Shown: positions 43,801 to 57,056 of the stretch, piece by piece
How the letters are laid out: every line of letters begins with the position of its first letter
How positions within the stretch are numbered: position 1 is the first letter of the stretch
DNA from: Hydnum rufescens UP504
Taxonomy: Eukaryota; Basidiomycota; Agaricomycetes; Cantharellales; Hydnaceae
Length of the DNA: 64,000 nt
Direction: 5' to 3'
Assembly (NCBI GenBank): GCA_014904985.1
Contig: MU128987.1
Coordinates: forward strand, 4,153-68,152
Notes under the pieces: generated by a model
What the model saw: only the letters and a program-made list of their open reading frames with translations
Told to the model about the DNA's origin: nothing
Database searches by the model: none
Translations under genes and position numbers: made by a program

Positions 43801-45383
43801 TCAGTGGTGCTCTGGCTGACCCATACTAAGACCAAGCCCCAAGCTCGGAATGCTCATATCGCTGTGCTGGGAGGTAGTAGCCACCCCTGTAAGAGGACTC
43901 TCAAGATAAAGGCGGATGAGAATTGTCTCGAGGGCAACGACGGACGGTGCGGCATATTCTACGGTGCGTGCATGGTTACGGACAGACTCGAATAAAATTG
44001 CCATGCGATCCCAGCGATCTTGACCAGGGACCACACTAAGCGAGGAAGGCATTGAAAGGCTATGAGGAATGGATGGGTGCGAAGGCTGAGACCGTTGTTG
44101 GGGTGGTGGCTGGGGTTGTTGGTGTTGCTGCGGTTGGGGTTGAGGATGATGCTGCAGAGCTGCCGGAGAAGCGTGGAGAGGCACATGTTGAACTTGTGTT
44201 TGTGGTTGCGATTGTTGTTGTGGCTGTTGCTGTCCCGAAGGAGTAGCCACGGTATGATATCGCAGTGAGGGAGAGTGAGTATGGACGGTTGTTCCCGATA
44301 GGCTGAGCGCCGCGGTGGCCTGCGACGTGGATGGGGAAGCAGACGAGGAGGCTCGATTTGGATCGTCGTGGGGGTCATCGACGCCACTCATCGTATTGTC
44401 ACCATCGTCATTTTCACCATTAGTACTTGAACCACGCACGGCTTCGCCTTCAACAGCTTGAGCTGTGGCATCTCCATTGGCTGCCCGGCGTCGCTTCTTG
44501 GATTCCTTGGCGGACGCCATAGCTTTCCTGCCTCTGCGAGTGAAGGGGAGGTTCGCGGCACCAATATCGTGCGAGTGCGTTGGATTGTAACAGGCCCGAA
44601 TTTGATCAGTCCCAAAATAGGTCTTGAAAGAGACTGAGGCGGGGCACCCTTCGCCCTCAATCTTGATAGCATGAAATTTAAAAGAGGAATTTCGGTCAGT
44701 AACCAAAACCTCATACCTTGCGACTGGGTACTTTCCGCTGGCGGTCTGGGTGCTTCTTGACATATTTCTTCCGGCCGGCTCGTGTGTGGCGAGCACACAC
44801 CAGCTTGGTATGCTCCTTAAAGCGTGGGGGAACGGCTTTTGATTGATGCATGTCACCCTTGACAAATTCTATACACTTCAAAACGAAAACCGGTGTTAGC
44901 GATGAAGTGAGCCACTGATTAGCCGTCCAACCTTGGAGTCTTCCTGGAAAAACAAATGAATCAACGAAGGAATGCGGACCGCTCAGTGAAAATAATAGGC
45001 TGACCTCGGCAAGACGCCAGGCAGTGAACGCTTCCATATTTTCAAAAACCAAAGTGTACTGCCTCAACAGTGTTAGTCACAAGATTAAGTATTTGGCAAG
45101 GGGTTGAAATCAGGGCCTACACCATCCTCGGAATCACCAGCTCCATAAACATGCTTCGGGGGTTCCGCGTTTTGAGGAGAGACCTGTGGCCCCGTATTCT
45201 GAAGTTGTAATGAATTTTGGGCCTGATGTTGCGCCGAATTTTGCTGCTGCTGCTGCTGTTGCTGCTGATGAGCTAGTTGTTGCTGCCGGATAAACTGCTA
45301 CATCAAGTAGACACAGCGTTTTCAGCCTGCCCCTTATTGACGTCGCACACTTCGACGCACATCGACATGATAACCTTGGCCAT
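43801..45383 (-). CDS. Gln/His-rich protein with FAR1-like zinc finger
   Basis: Probable nuclear DNA-binding protein. The N-terminal exon (start near 45383, MAKVIMSMCVEVCDVNKGQ, uncertain) leads into a Gln run (QQLAHQQQQQQQQQNSAQ, 45235-45290). Then YTLVFENMEAFTAWRLAEE and the segment FKEHTKLVCARHTRAGRKKY, a basic stretch VKKHPDRQRKVPSRK, GEGCPASVSFKTYFGTDQIR and ACYNPTHSHDIGAANLPF. The order C..C..HSH is that of FAR1/WRKY-GCM1 zinc fingers, also found in Mutator-type transposases. A long low-complexity Gln/Pro/His region (44070-44300) and a C-terminal helix WDRMAILFESVRNHARTVEY follow. Ends GLGLSMGQPEHH, TGA at 43801-43803. About five introns. Divergent from the Pff1-like gene, 243 bp apart. 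The family assignment is by motif reading only. Confidence 0.65.
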
Positions 45384-45626
45384 TTATCTGTCATATTCCC
45401 ATCAGACGTGAAGGAAGAGCCCCCAAAACGGAGGAGTACGGACCGTGGTGACAGACGACCCGCCTACCGGTGCCATGGTATCCAGGCGCCCTGGGGTGAA
45501 CTGAGTTGTAAAAGGGCTGAAAGCCATTTCGCTATGTGGCGGTTGGAAATGACCTTCGGCATACCCCGCTCACACGGTCACATCTATCAAACTCGTTATT
45601 GTCCCCTCCGGGCCAGGGCTCGAACG

Positions 45627-48600
45627 ATGCATCATTTTCTTCGGCCAAGGTTGTCTGGTGTTACTCTGGTTACGGTATTCGTTTACCTTGCGATCATTGC
45701 CGTTATCGAGTGGCAGGACGCGGTTGGTGTCCCTCCTGGAAATACTGGGGTGGTTAGCCTCTCAGAAGCCTACCGTGACCTCCAAGCCGTGAGAACACTT
45801 TTGAGGTACCATTTATTCTATGCCCTAAACAATCCTACTCCCTCAGATAGCTGCGCGCCCGCATCCGTACAACAGCAGGGACAATGACGCCGTGCATGAC
45901 TTCCTGATCAACAGACTAAATGCAATTGTCAAAGGAAAAAGCCAGATCCGCGTCGTGGACGATCTCGTATCCAATGCAACGTAGGTCTCAAGTATTGCGT
46001 TGCCCCCAAAAACCTAATTCCGCGCAAATAACACAGATATCGAGCTGGACCAGCTCTTGTATACCACGAAAGCTTGAATATATTGGTCTCTATCGAGGGA
46101 ACCGAACCTTCGCTCGATGGGGTACTCTTCTCCGCCCATTTTGACAGCGTCAGCACTGCCGCTGGTGAGCTCCTATATTCGTCGTCAATGGTGATATTAA
46201 TGTACTGTACTCTAAATTAGGTGCGACTGATGATGGGATGGGCGTCGCTACCCTCCTGCAACTCGTCACACATTTTGTTGAGCACCCTCCACACCGTAGA
46301 GTGGTTTTCAACATCAATAATGGCGAAGAAGATGGCCTGAACGGTGCTCATGTGTACGTGCGCACAACCTGATGCGGATCACAAATTTCTCTTGAATGAC
46401 TATTGAGCAGATTTCTGAACACCCTTTTGCTAATAATATTGGCACTTTCCTCAACCTGGAAGGCGCAGGCTCCGGAGGGCAAGGTGCTTCTTCCCTGGCA
46501 TGGATATAGACTAACATGGTACCTACAGGCGTCCCCTTCTTTTCCGTAGCTCAAATGCACGAGTGACTCGCGCCTTCCAGAACGCTCCTCATCCCCATGG
46601 GAATACCATCGCAGCTGATGGATTCAAACAAGGCTTGATTCGCTCTGACACGGACTACGCGGTTTACGAAGCATTCGGATGGCGTGGTCTAGATCTCGCC
46701 TTCTACCATCCTCGTAGTCAGTATCATACGAAATATGATTCAGTTGCCAATCTTGGTGGTGCGGGCTCGCTTTGGAGAATGATAGAAACATCTTTGGCTA
46801 CTGCTGACAGTCTTTCAAGTGAGGGACCCACGAACAAAGGCGACGATGCCGTTGTGTATTTCGATGGTTCGTTAAGGCCAATTTATGGGTGGTCCCACCG
46901 TTTTCCTCATCTCCTACGCAGTGCTGGGTCAGACTTTAGTCGTGTTTACTCTCCGGACCGCGTTCGTGATCAATGTCATACTTTTGGTCCTTGGACCTCC
47001 TCTGGTTGTGGTTTTCGCCATGTTTGTTGGCCAACGGGACTCATCATTCAGCTCATGGCGCGAGTGGATACGTTTCCCGGTTACCCTCCTCTTTGCTATA
47101 CTCGCGAGTGGAGCCCTGGGATACGCATACCTGAAGTTCAACCCATTCGTGAGCCTCTTCTCCAAATATCATCAATGTTGTCGCTCAAACTCAGTGCCAG
47201 ATTGTCTACTCTTCGAAACGATCCGTGCTGCTCTCTTTTACTTCCCTATTCTTTCTTGTCTTGTGCGGCGGTCTTTGGCTTCCTGAGTCGCGAACGACCG
47301 TCCCTCGCACAGGCACATCGTTCTTATTGAGAATTATGTTATCTGGTGGTTACTGCTCGTCCTCGACACTGTGCTGGTTAATGTGTACCACATTGGTGCT
47401 CTGTACCTCGTCAATATTTTCCATGCTGGGACTCTTCTTGCCGTCGTCTTGGGACTTGTTGAAACTTGGCTTTCTAAACCTGGAAGGGGAGGCGATCTCG
47501 TGACTGAAGATGTAAACGATCCATCTATTGACACGTGCGTTATCGTGGAAGGCCACGCGGATGGCGAAGGATCGACAGAGCGCACGCCTTTGTTGGAGCA
47601 CAGGCCGCCCGTTGTCGGCTTGGAAACCGATACCGGCGAGAGACAGGAATCAACGCTCTGCATCCTTCAATACCTAGTGTCTATACCCTTCCCAGTCCTA
47701 CTCATCTTCCAGACGGCTCTTTTCGCTATGCACAGCCTGGACCAAACATTGGGCGATGGTGCTAGCGCTGCCATAGGTACGCGAGCAGATCTGGGGTCAA
47801 CTGTTGTTTCGCCTAGTCTCATTTCGTAATCAGTCTATGGCGTCGCACTTGCGTCCTCGGGCTTGATGGTGCTGCCGCTGGCACCATTCATCCATAAAAT
47901 TCATGGGGCTGTCGTAATCTTCGTTGGAGTGGTATTCGTCACTGGCGCTCTTTCCAACATTTTTGCATTCCCGTTCAATTCCTCCGCGCCGCTCAAGGTG
48001 TTCTTCAAGCAGACGGTGGATCTCAATAACCAGACGAACAGTGTCATCCTGGAGGGTGTCTCCAAGTACCTCCGCCATCCAATCATCGACGAAATTCCCT
48101 CCAGCGTCAATAAAGCATGGTGCACAGACCAATCCATACGACCTCTGCTATACTCCTGCCACTGGCCTGGCCCTGTCCCAAATGTGGTGGGAGAGAAATA
48201 CCGCGCAAGCCCGGATCTGAGCTCCCTCGTTAAGTTCACGGTTAAACGAGACGGTTCGACGGCAGTGTTCAGGATCAAGGGGCGCAACACGCGAAACTGT
48301 CGCATCTACTTTGACACACCAATCTTCTATGCGAATGTGCGGGGCTCCACGGCCGGACTGCAGCGCGGGTACGAGATGGGTCCCGAGGGCGTGACAGTAG
48401 TAAAGCTGTGGAGTCGGACTTGGGATCGCGAGTTCGTGGTCGATGTGGGACTTGGAAGCTCAGTGTTGCCTTCGAAAAAGGTTTCCGGAAGGGTGGCGTG
48501 TGAGTGGGCCGAAAACATTGATGGTCGGATTCCGGCGCTCGAAGAGGCGATCACGTTTATCCCGAAGTGGGCAGTAGTGACAAAAGCCGATGATGGCCTG

Positions 48601-48630
48601 GTCGAGGCTTACCACAGTTTTGAGATTTGA
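45627..48630 (+). CDS. Vacuolar membrane M28 metalloprotease, Pff1-like
   Basis: Integral vacuolar membrane aminopeptidase-like protein. Start at 45627 (MHHFLRPRLSGVTLVTVFVY, the first membrane helix). The luminal peptidase domain shows the M28 zinc and catalytic set: SAHFDSVSTAAG (46137-46165, His and catalytic Asp), ATDDGMGVATLLQL (Asp), NINNGEEDGLNGAHV (Glu-Glu), NLEGAGSGG and FYHPRSQYHTKYDSV (His). From 46890 on several membrane helices follow (VFLISYAVLGQTLVVFTL; FPVTLLFAILASGALGYAYL; NVYHIGALYLVNIFHAGTLL; YLVSIPFPVLLIFQTALF). The C-terminal luminal domain 47863-48630 is one exon ending EAYHSFEI. About ten introns. Length is normal for the family. A broken inverted copy of the last exon is at 40308-41041. 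Confidence 0.93.
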
Positions 48631-48735
48631 GAATGTTATACCCAGGTGTTGATGGCGTGTTTGAAAATTGGCCACAATGGATTCTTTTATAATTCCCACT
48701 ACACCCCGGTATTAAGCTCGACAAAATTCACGAAA

Positions 48736-49885
48736 TCACCGGTGGGCCAAAGTTTCGCGAAACCGGGCAATGTGTAATTGGTCTTTTCCCTTTCTGCATT
48801 GTCTAGATGTCGACAAACAGCAAATTGGAAAAACATGGATTACGAGCTCCAACTTGAAGTCAGTGCACCGATTCGCTCGGTCCACTCGGATGCTATGTCT
48901 TGAATACCCCTCGGCTGCTGCAGTCATCTCTCGCACCCTCCCTACCTCGTCCAAAAAAATCCTGCCAAGACCGCGATGGACCGAAAAACGGAAGTATGGA
49001 CTGGGAGTGGATCTGACACACGCCTTGCGAATCTCGTCGTCTACGGCTCCGCAGCTGGTCACCAGCCTAGCATATGCATTGGCTATAGATGCCAGATTCC
49101 CCGAGATAGATGTAATTTCTGGTTTCCCGGTTCTGATCGAGAGGAGGCAACCAATAGGACGTTCCGGCCAAATATCCTTGGATTCGTCAATGGCTAGCTT
49201 TACTGGATTATTGTGACTCCCTAAAGCACCATCCTGGACAATACTTGAGTATTTTTGACGCGTCTCATACACAAGGAAGCCTGTGGCCCCCACAATGTAG
49301 GTGGTTTCAGGGGTGCCGAAAGTGATGGGAGCAAAGAAAGTGGTCGCCGCTGTAGTAGCCCGAGCCGCTTGCCAAATGGAACAATTATCAGCCAAGGACT
49401 GGTTGGTCGAGTACGAACGGAGTCTGACAGCGGGGGCATCCGAGTAATTCTGAGCGACAGTCACCACAAAAGCCTTGCAGCATTTAGCCTTCACATGGAT
49501 CCTGCCAACCCCGCACCTGCATCTCCTGTCTTCGACTTGACCATGAACTTCACCTAATTTTCCATCGCGCTGGCCGGATATCCCGCGCCGTCACTCAACT
49601 TCCTGAGCGCACCAAAATAGTTGCGCTGACCCAAGACCTCTTTCGAAAGCCAGGACGTAAGCATCCATACACTCATCAACAGTCATTTTAAGGCGCCACA
49701 ACGTCAGAGCGATGAGACCGCCTGTGCTAGTACCGCATATCAGGTCGAATATTCGTCATGCACGGTGTTTGACGCTGTCATCATCTAGTCCGAGTTTGAG
49801 ACGGAGCTGTGCCATGATTTTTCTGAGTATCAGGAAGGACGACAGCCACGGACCCCGCTCCCATCGAGCGTGAGAAGGTTCAAAG
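48736..49885 (-). CDS. Patatin-like phospholipase (5' end unclear)
   Basis: Serine lipid acyl hydrolase with a Ser-Asp dyad. Near 49860 the minus strand reads LNLLTLDGSGVRG, the oxyanion loop; then LRKIMAQLRLKLGLDDDS, FDLICGTSTGGLIALTLWRL (nucleophile Ser in GTSTG, about 49715-49745) and KMTVDECMDAYVLAFERG. After an intron the exon from 49494 carries LRSYSTNQS and AARATTAATTFFAPITFG, and the DGALGSHNNPVKLAIDES block (about 49200-49235) with the dyad Asp. The C-terminal part is FLDEVGRVREMTAAAEGY. Stop at 48736-48738. The frame changes between VRG and LSSFLILRK near 49845, suggesting one base lost. The start codon is not resolved. In fungi such proteins are often parts of NLR-like proteins, but no NACHT or repeat domain is seen here. 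Confidence 0.82.
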
Positions 49886-50534
49886 GTTTCCGTCTAACGT
49901 AATTCAGTATAAAATACAGCATATGTTATGAGGCGGCATACCCCTATGGAGGCTCGTGTGTGACGTCACGCCCACCGTCGCTGTCGCGCGTCGTTCCAAC
50001 TGCGGCGCCCTCGGTGGCAACTATACTTCGTATCGTCGCGTTGGGAGTATCGCTCAAGCATTCGGATCGCGTTTTTATTGCTAGTAACGATCGTACTGGA
50101 ACCACTAGCGACAATCCATGCTTTCCATGCCTCGCCTCTTCACTGTAACGAATGGCATGGTGAGCGTCCTTACTCGAACACGTTGAACAAGCCAGAATGG
50201 GGAACAGAGGAAGAGACCAACCTAGCTCCATTACACGAACACCCTCTCGCTTGCCTCAAGTCCTTACTATAAGCTTGCGCACAAACGTGGTGGAGAAGGA
50301 TCGGATGCAACCGGGTAGCGGCACTTTCCGTGTCTGTGGCTCCAGTACCACCTGAAAGTCATCACAGTCCACCTCAAATAACATCGACAGGCCCTTGGAA
50401 TATATTATTTCTTTGTTGTTGAGTACACCCACTTTCTGTTCCAACTTTGTCACGTGACCGGAGCTTGCGCCGCCAGCCCAAGAGTTATTTTTCCTCTGAC
50501 GTTGTGATATGAACCGCAGGGACCGACAGATTGT
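49886..50534. other. Intergenic, nothing recognised
   Basis: About 650 bp that presumably contain the 5' end and promoter of the patatin gene. Short frames on both strands overlap each other; none resembles a protein I know. No RNA gene or repeat is seen. Confidence 0.35.
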
Positions 50535-51250
50535 ATGTCACCTCCAGGCTATAGATCCCTTTTTGGAATAGATGTGCTTTCCAGGGTTGACAGCCTTGCT
50601 TCCAATAACCAATTTCTGGAAGCTGCTGTCTCCGCGCATATTTTAGGACCCCTCTTCAACTCTACGTCACATTTGATCCCTTTCACTCTCCAAGTAAGGT
50701 AAGGACCCCAAAGTTGGCCAGAAGCATCGATAAATAATGTTGATGCTGCATTCCTCTCGCCGCAGAGGGCTCTGGTCTTTCACTGCATCATGCAATTGAC
50801 ACGTTACGGCGACCAGATTGAGCATGAGTATCGTGTGGGTGGAGGCCAGTTCTGCTCCGTTATTGGAAGCCCCAGTCAACATAGTGTTCACCGATTTACC
50901 CAACACTGAAATAGGGGGGATTGTTCCGAGTGAGGCGGCGAGGGTAATAAATACTGCCCATGACTTTCAAGTCACCAATGAACACAGGCAGATATGCTTT
51001 CCCTGATGGCATAGTACTCATCCATCTTCTCACTTATATGCCGCATGATTTGTTAGGATCACCCCATGATCCGTTAGGATCAGTGGCGGCCAACGCAGTA
51101 GGGAACATTATACCCACAAAAGCCGAGCGGCTCCGTATCCCCAACTACGGGGTTTCAGGCGGAGTACTATTACTGCTGCTGGAGTTCTTGGGTCTGCTCG
51201 TTAAATATTTGAACACTCGGACCTCATCTCCCGATCTCCCCAAGAAATAG
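50535..51250 (+). CDS. Possible small spliced gene, unknown
   Basis: Not recognised. A start at 50535 opens a 53-codon exon (MSPPGYRSLFGIDVLSRVDS, then LASNNQFLEAAVSAHILGPL and STSHLIPFTLQ) that ends exactly at a GTAAGG donor (50694), with an acceptor CGCAG at 50761-50765. Downstream protein-like stretches in other frames include APVNIVFTDLPNTEIGGIVP and RVINTAHDFQVTNEHRQICF (50870-51005), and a hydrophobic GVSGGVLLLLLEFLGLLVKY near 51150-51210 that could be a membrane anchor. The joins between them are not clear, so the gene may be broken. No function can be given. Confidence 0.3.
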
Positions 51251-51700
51251 CAACATCTGGGTTCACGAAGCTATCCTATACAGTACAGTACCGTGATGGA
51301 TGGCTGGGACGAACGGAGATCGCGTTGATCATTTGTACACGACTCAAACTCATGGATGCTCAATCAGACGGATGCATCATAGACGTGGTATTTTGTATCT
51401 ACATGAGAACGTGTAACAGCATAATGGGCGCCTAGGTTAACACTAAAAAAGAAAACAATGGAACAAAACGACGAATTGAGAGATTGAAACCAGGGGTAGG
51501 TCCATCATCACCATATGAGGGTGGCATGAGTCCGAGCCAATCAGCAGCCTCGAGAGCGAGACAAAACTGAATGGGAATAAATTGCATTGAACGAAGCGAT
51601 AGATGAAAAGGACTGATCTTATACGAAAACAGCCAAAAAGAAAAAGAAAAAGAGTCCGAGAGAGAGGGATAAGGCAAGAAGTGAATAAATCCGCGGGCCG

Positions 51701-54700
51701 TTACGCAGTTTCCATCGCATCCGAGGAAGCATTATTCTTGGCGCTAGAGCCATTCTTAGGGCTTGAAGCATCTACAGCCATAGTCGACGCAGCACCCTCG
51801 CCTTTCGGAGCATTCTTCGCTTTCCCCGACGTCTTGATTGTCGCTGGGGATGCACGAACGCCCTTGAAGGACACCGAAGCCAAATTCTCCTCCTCTTCCT
51901 CTTCCTCATCGTCATCATGTTCACCCCGACCTCGTCCACGGTGAGGCGAAGAAGAGCGCGATCGGTCAGAGTCGATGAGCATGTCACTGGCAGCTTCAGA
52001 ACGTGCACGTTCTCCTCGAGGCGTTTCCTCCCCGCCGTCTCCCATCTCCGACGGTAACGTCTTGGGCGAGGGTGGAAGAGGCGACAGGGTGGCGATGGAG
52101 GGGAGCGGCGGGTTAGGACTGGCATTGCCCCCCTTGCCACTGGCACTGTGGGGATTACTGAAACGTTGGTTTGATGTAGGGATGTTATGCGGCGAGAGGA
52201 CAGGCTCAAAAGGTGGTGTTTTTGTCGGTGCGGAATTGGAGATCGACTGGATTGGAGAGGGATGTTTATTCTTCACGTTTTCGGAAGGAGATGGAACACG
52301 ACCCGATGAAACCGAAGGGGGGGTTATACTTCGGGAGCGCATACGTGAATCAGGACGAGTAGCCATGGGGATCGGCGTAAGTCTATGGGCGGACTGTGGT
52401 GGTGAAGCAGATGAGGACGAGGATGGACCAGCTCTCCCAGAACCGCCAGAAGCTGAGCCAGAACCAGAGGCAGCCATCGGCCCGGCGAGAGGGACAGGCG
52501 TAGAAGCGGGAATGCCTGTCGTCGACGATGAATTAACGAGAGGAAGCGAGGAAGATTGTGTAGGCGCATTTAGTATCTCAATCCGTAGCCGTTTGCTCGC
52601 ATTAGGTGGTTGTGCCTCTGTAGGGGAAGGGGGACGACCGCGTTTGGGAGTCGCCACTGTTGTACTTGGAGAGTGGCGCGCTGCAGAAGAGGACGATGTT
52701 GAGCTCGCTGACATCGGATCTGGCGAAGGATAAAGGGAGAATAATGAAGAACCATGTTCAGTGGAATGAATGAGTTTGGAACATGACAGGGAACCTAGGT
52801 ATTACCACGATTTGCCATTGACCGCTCGGCCTCTGGCGAAGCACTCATGTTTACCACTGGTCGAGACGACGCCAGACCAATCAAAGTCTCCGCGACGCCA
52901 TCATCGTAATCTTCATCCACCTCCCTCCTGGGTAAACTTGGTGGAGAATTCGAATCATTAAGAGATCGTCGAGAAGAGTGATCGACAGAGTCCTTCTTGG
53001 CACCAGTAGCACGTGAAGGGGACACTACAGCCGTATTACCTGCACTCGATGTAGAAGCTGTAGGACGCAGTCGTCTATCAGAATACACCGAAGATTCCTC
53101 TCTTGAAGCAGGACCAGCCGTAGCGGGTGTACTGGAGGTGGCGGAAGCCGTGTTGGCGGCGGCGGCGGCGGCAGCCTGTTCCCTTGCCTTCTTCGCCGTA
53201 GGTTTCCTCTCACGTTTCTCCTTGACGGGTTTCTCTTCTTTCTCCTTTGGACCCCTCTTCGTTTCTTCTCCTTGGGAGGATCAGCCTGAGGCTGAGCTTG
53301 CTGAGGAGTCGGAGGTGCACTTTGAGGAGCAGTAGTAGCTCCTGCAGTAGAGCGAGGGGCGGGACCAGGGCTCTCGGATTCCCTTCGGTAACGAGGATCA
53401 GGACCGGGGGGCCCCCATTCCCCGACAAGATATCCACGCGACGACGAGAAGCACCAATGCCCGGGGCGGCAGGGGGGTCGGGAGAGGAAGTATGGTAGTT
53501 TCGATCGGGATGGTGCTGTTCAGATTGTTGCTGTGGTGGTGGAGGTTGTTGCTGCTGCTGTTGTTGTTGAGGGGAGATTACAGCCCTCTCACGTTCTTTC
53601 TCGCTCCATGACTCACCACGCCTTCGGGGGACTTGCTGCTGTTGTTGCTGAGGTGGAGGTTGTTGAGGTGGGGGGTCCGCACTATTATCGAAGCGGGGGT
53701 CGTAGCGACGAGAAGTTTGTGACTGTTGGGGAGGGGGCTGCTGCTGTTGCTGCTGATGGTGATGATGCTGTTGTTGCTGCTGTGAATGATGGTGGTGGCG
53801 ATGGTCTTCCGCATGCAGATGAGGAGGAGAGTTGACGCGAGAGTCATACCGCTGTTGGGACGGATTCTGCTGTTGCTGATGTGACCCATACGGTGGGGAC
53901 CGATATCTCTCTGGGAGATCACGAGGATGAGGAGGGGATTGTTGGCGACGCGAATCGTAGCCATGTTGGTAATAGGGCGAGGAAGGGCGTTAGAGAGAGA
54001 ACCACCAGGGTGTCGATGGCCTCCTGAAACACCTACGGCTTGTGGAGGTGGAGGTGGGTGCGGAGACGAATCGCGTCTGCGATCGGCACGTCGGTCCCAG
54101 GGGATGACAGGCTCATTCCGTTCACGCTGCTGGATCTCTCGCGGGAATTGCTCTCGTTCTCGTTCTCGTTCGCGCTCGCCGCGTTCCCTTTCCTTCTCCC
54201 GCTCACGTTCACGTTCACGCTCCCGGTGCTCCCGTTCCCGGTCGCGCTCTCCACGCTCTCGGTCACGCTCCCTATCACGCTCGCTGGGGGTACTTGACCC
54301 ATTGCTATTTTGGTATTGTCCACCAAAGTACGTGGGAGGAGGATTGACAAGGGTCGAAGGAGGGGGAGGAAGCTGGTTGGAGAACTGGGTCCCCCGCGTT
54401 GGTTTGGGAGGGTGGCTGAGGATGCTGAGGGGACCTATCAACTCGGTCCCGTGCCCCACCGGGGCCAAGAGGTCCACCGCGTCCAGGAGGTCCAGGGGGA
54501 GGTGAGCGCTCGCGAGAGTCAGACCGACGACCACGGGATATTGAGCGCGACGAGCTCATAGGCGGTAAGGTCTGAGGGTGATGATGATGATGGTGGTGGT
54601 GGTGGGCACCTGGACCTGTGGGACCAGGGGGCGCGACGGAAGATTGATGATGTGAAGACCCGGGTTGCCATTGTGTTGCTGCTGCATTTGACCAATGGAC

Positions 54701-57056
54701 ATCTGGGGCTGTGGCTGAGGATGATGCAGAGGGAGATTAGCATTTGTTGTCGAACCGGGTCGGACGGGTGGGATTGGGCCTGAGGGGTTACTGCCGCCTG
54801 GGTAGGGTCGAGCATCTATATCCATTGGAGCGAGAGGGCCACCGCCTGGACCGTGCTGTGAAGAAGACGAACGTTGAGAGTTCGGTGGTCGGCCCTGTGT
54901 AGGTGGAATGCCAATTCGATCTTTATCCTCGAGGTTCAGTGGAGGAGGGGGACCACCACGGAAGGGTTCTGAAGATCCTTCGATATGTCTGAAGCCTGGC
55001 TCGTCGATATCCATACGACCTCCATTTCCAGTAGGCATGGGAAGGTCACGACCATTGAGAGAAAAGACATGGTCGTGCCCAGGGCCACCACGAAAGTCAA
55101 TATTGGGTGGAAAATGAGAAGGACGAGAGCCGGGATTATAGGGTGAGGATTGTGAAAGAATACCCCAGACAAGATAGTTGGTGGACCGACGGTGGCGTAT
55201 GCTGTTGGATGGACATCCTGAGGCCCAGGAGCAGCAGGAAGAGCGGCGCCCGTGCGTTGGGCCTCTCTAAGGAGCATTAGTCTTTGTTTGATGAGGGGAT
55301 TCCCAGCATCGAGATCGGCAGCACGAGCATAGGCATCAATAGCATCTGCAATTTGATTATTGCAACTTTCATAAAGACTGCCTAGATCAAACCAGACTTC
55401 AGAGATATAAGGGTTGATGCGGATGGCGCGGGAGTAGGCGTCGAGGGCGTCGCGGTACTGGTTGATGTTGTAGTAGAGGACGCCGATGCTGCACCAAAAG
55501 GTAGGGTTGCGACCGTCGCGGTACACGGCCTGCTGGTAGGCTTCGTAAGCTTTTTGGTATTTGGTCCGGCCATGTACGCGCGGCCGAGTAGATACCAACT
55601 CTGGGCATCACTGCCATCTATTTGCGGATGATATTAATTGTCAGATTAAAATAGGAACCCGGACCGGTAAATTGATGCACCAGATTCGAGACTTCTTGTC
55701 AGGTATTGAATGGCGAGATCCTGATTTGCAAATGAAGAGCCCGGTTGATAATATAACCACCCTAATTGCTGGAGCACTTTAGCGTGATTAGGGCTGTCGG
55801 CGAGGACCCGTTCGTAAGCGTCCTTTGCGTTGTTGTACTGCGGAAGCAGGCGGAAGCGAAATCAAAACATTGCCATGTGAAAAAGAAGACAATCAGGGAC
55901 TCACATCTTTTTGCTGTTCATATACATGCCCGATTTGGAACCAGATATCTACGTTGGCAAGGGGACTCGGGGGGCTTCTCAGGATGCGATCGAAGCACTA
56001 GAGCAGAGAAAATAAGGAAAACTTAAGAGACTAGAGAAGCACAGGGATTAAGCATACCTCGAGGCTTTCTGGGTACTTCTGCTGTTGCTTGTATATGATG
56101 CCAAGACGGAAATAGATTTCATCTGCCTTCTCAAAATCTGCAGCATCAACGCTCATGGGATCAGGATCCGAAAGGGTGCGACGGAGGGAAGACCCGGAAT
56201 ACCTGGTTCCATGCGGAGCACACTTGAGAAAGCTTCCTCGGCATGATCCAGAGATCCATAACGGTCATACAAGATACCGATCCCATACCAAAGCTTGGGA
56301 TCCTGATCAGGGTTGCGGGGTGAACAAGGGAATTACCATATCGGGGAAAGCGCCCCGAGGATAACCCGGGGCAGCGCGTACCTTTGGATTAGGAAGGAAA
56401 TAAAGGGCTTGTTGATAGGCGCCATACGCCTTTTGTAGATCGTCTTGCATAAGATAGCAGTGCCCCATGGCACTCCATACCTCGCCGTTGTCGGGCTGAA
56501 GCTCGACAACGCGCTGCCAGTGAGCGACGGCCTGCCAGTGCGTGAGTTGAATGACGGCGGTAAACAAGCAACTATGCCCACCTTGGTGAGGTCTTCACGC
56601 CCACGGGCAAGGCTGGCGACTCTAAGGAGGGCCTCCACTGACTTGGGGTTGTGCCGGATAGCGTTCTCATACGCGTTCAGCGACGTCTCGACCTCGCCCA
56701 TCCGTTCCGCAAGTGTACCTACTCAAGTCAGGGTTGGCCTGTCAGGATAGGAGCCTCAGGGACTCACCGATGGCCATCCAGGTGTCCTCGTTGACCTTTG
56801 CGAGGCGGATGAGGGACTCGGGCACTGGGGGCCCTCGTGGAGGGGGCGGCGCCACGGGGAGAGGTCCGTTGGGCGGGATTCCGTTCAGGCTGGGGGGTGG
56901 GGGCAGGATGGATGGGGGTGCGGGAGAGACGAGCTGGCCGACTTGCAGGGTGCCATTAGGGGCATTGCCTGGACGGGGCATGGGAGGAGGCGGAGGTGCT
57001 TGATGGTGAAGGGGAGGGGAGTCCCCGCGGGAGTTGCCTCGGTGGCGATGGGACAT
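51701..57056 (-). CDS. CYC8: TPR co-repressor Cyc8/Ssn6
   Basis: Subunit of the Tup1-Cyc8 general transcription co-repressor. Start at 57056 (MSHRHRGNSRGDSPPLHHQ) with a Pro-rich N-terminus, then about ten TPR repeats over 54936-56830: ETSLNAYENAIRHNPKSVEA, VAHWQRVVELQPDNGEVWSA, MGHCYLMQDDLQKAYGAYQQ, DPKLWYGIGILYDRYGSLDH, KADEIYFRLGIIYKQQQKYP, IWFQIGHVYEQQKD, YNNAKDAYERVLADSPNHAK, YQKAYEAYQQAVYRDGRNPT, GVLYYNINQYRDALDAYSRA, VWFDLGSLYESCNNQIADAI. The long C-terminal half is low complexity: Gly/Pro/His-rich parts, a mixed RERDRERDRE run (54130-54290), Gln runs, and a conserved EDYDDGVAETLIGLASSRP motif near 52870-52920. Ends NNASSDAMETA, TGA/TAA at 51701-51703. The TPR order and length fit Cyc8. 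The antisense frames here are shadows of biased codon use. Confidence 0.92.

Noticed and set aside
51975..52733. 252-codon plus-strand frame opposite the CYC8 C-terminus
   Set aside because: It is a shadow of Ser/Pro/Glu-rich coding sequence on the minus strand; the minus frame continues the conserved co-repressor.
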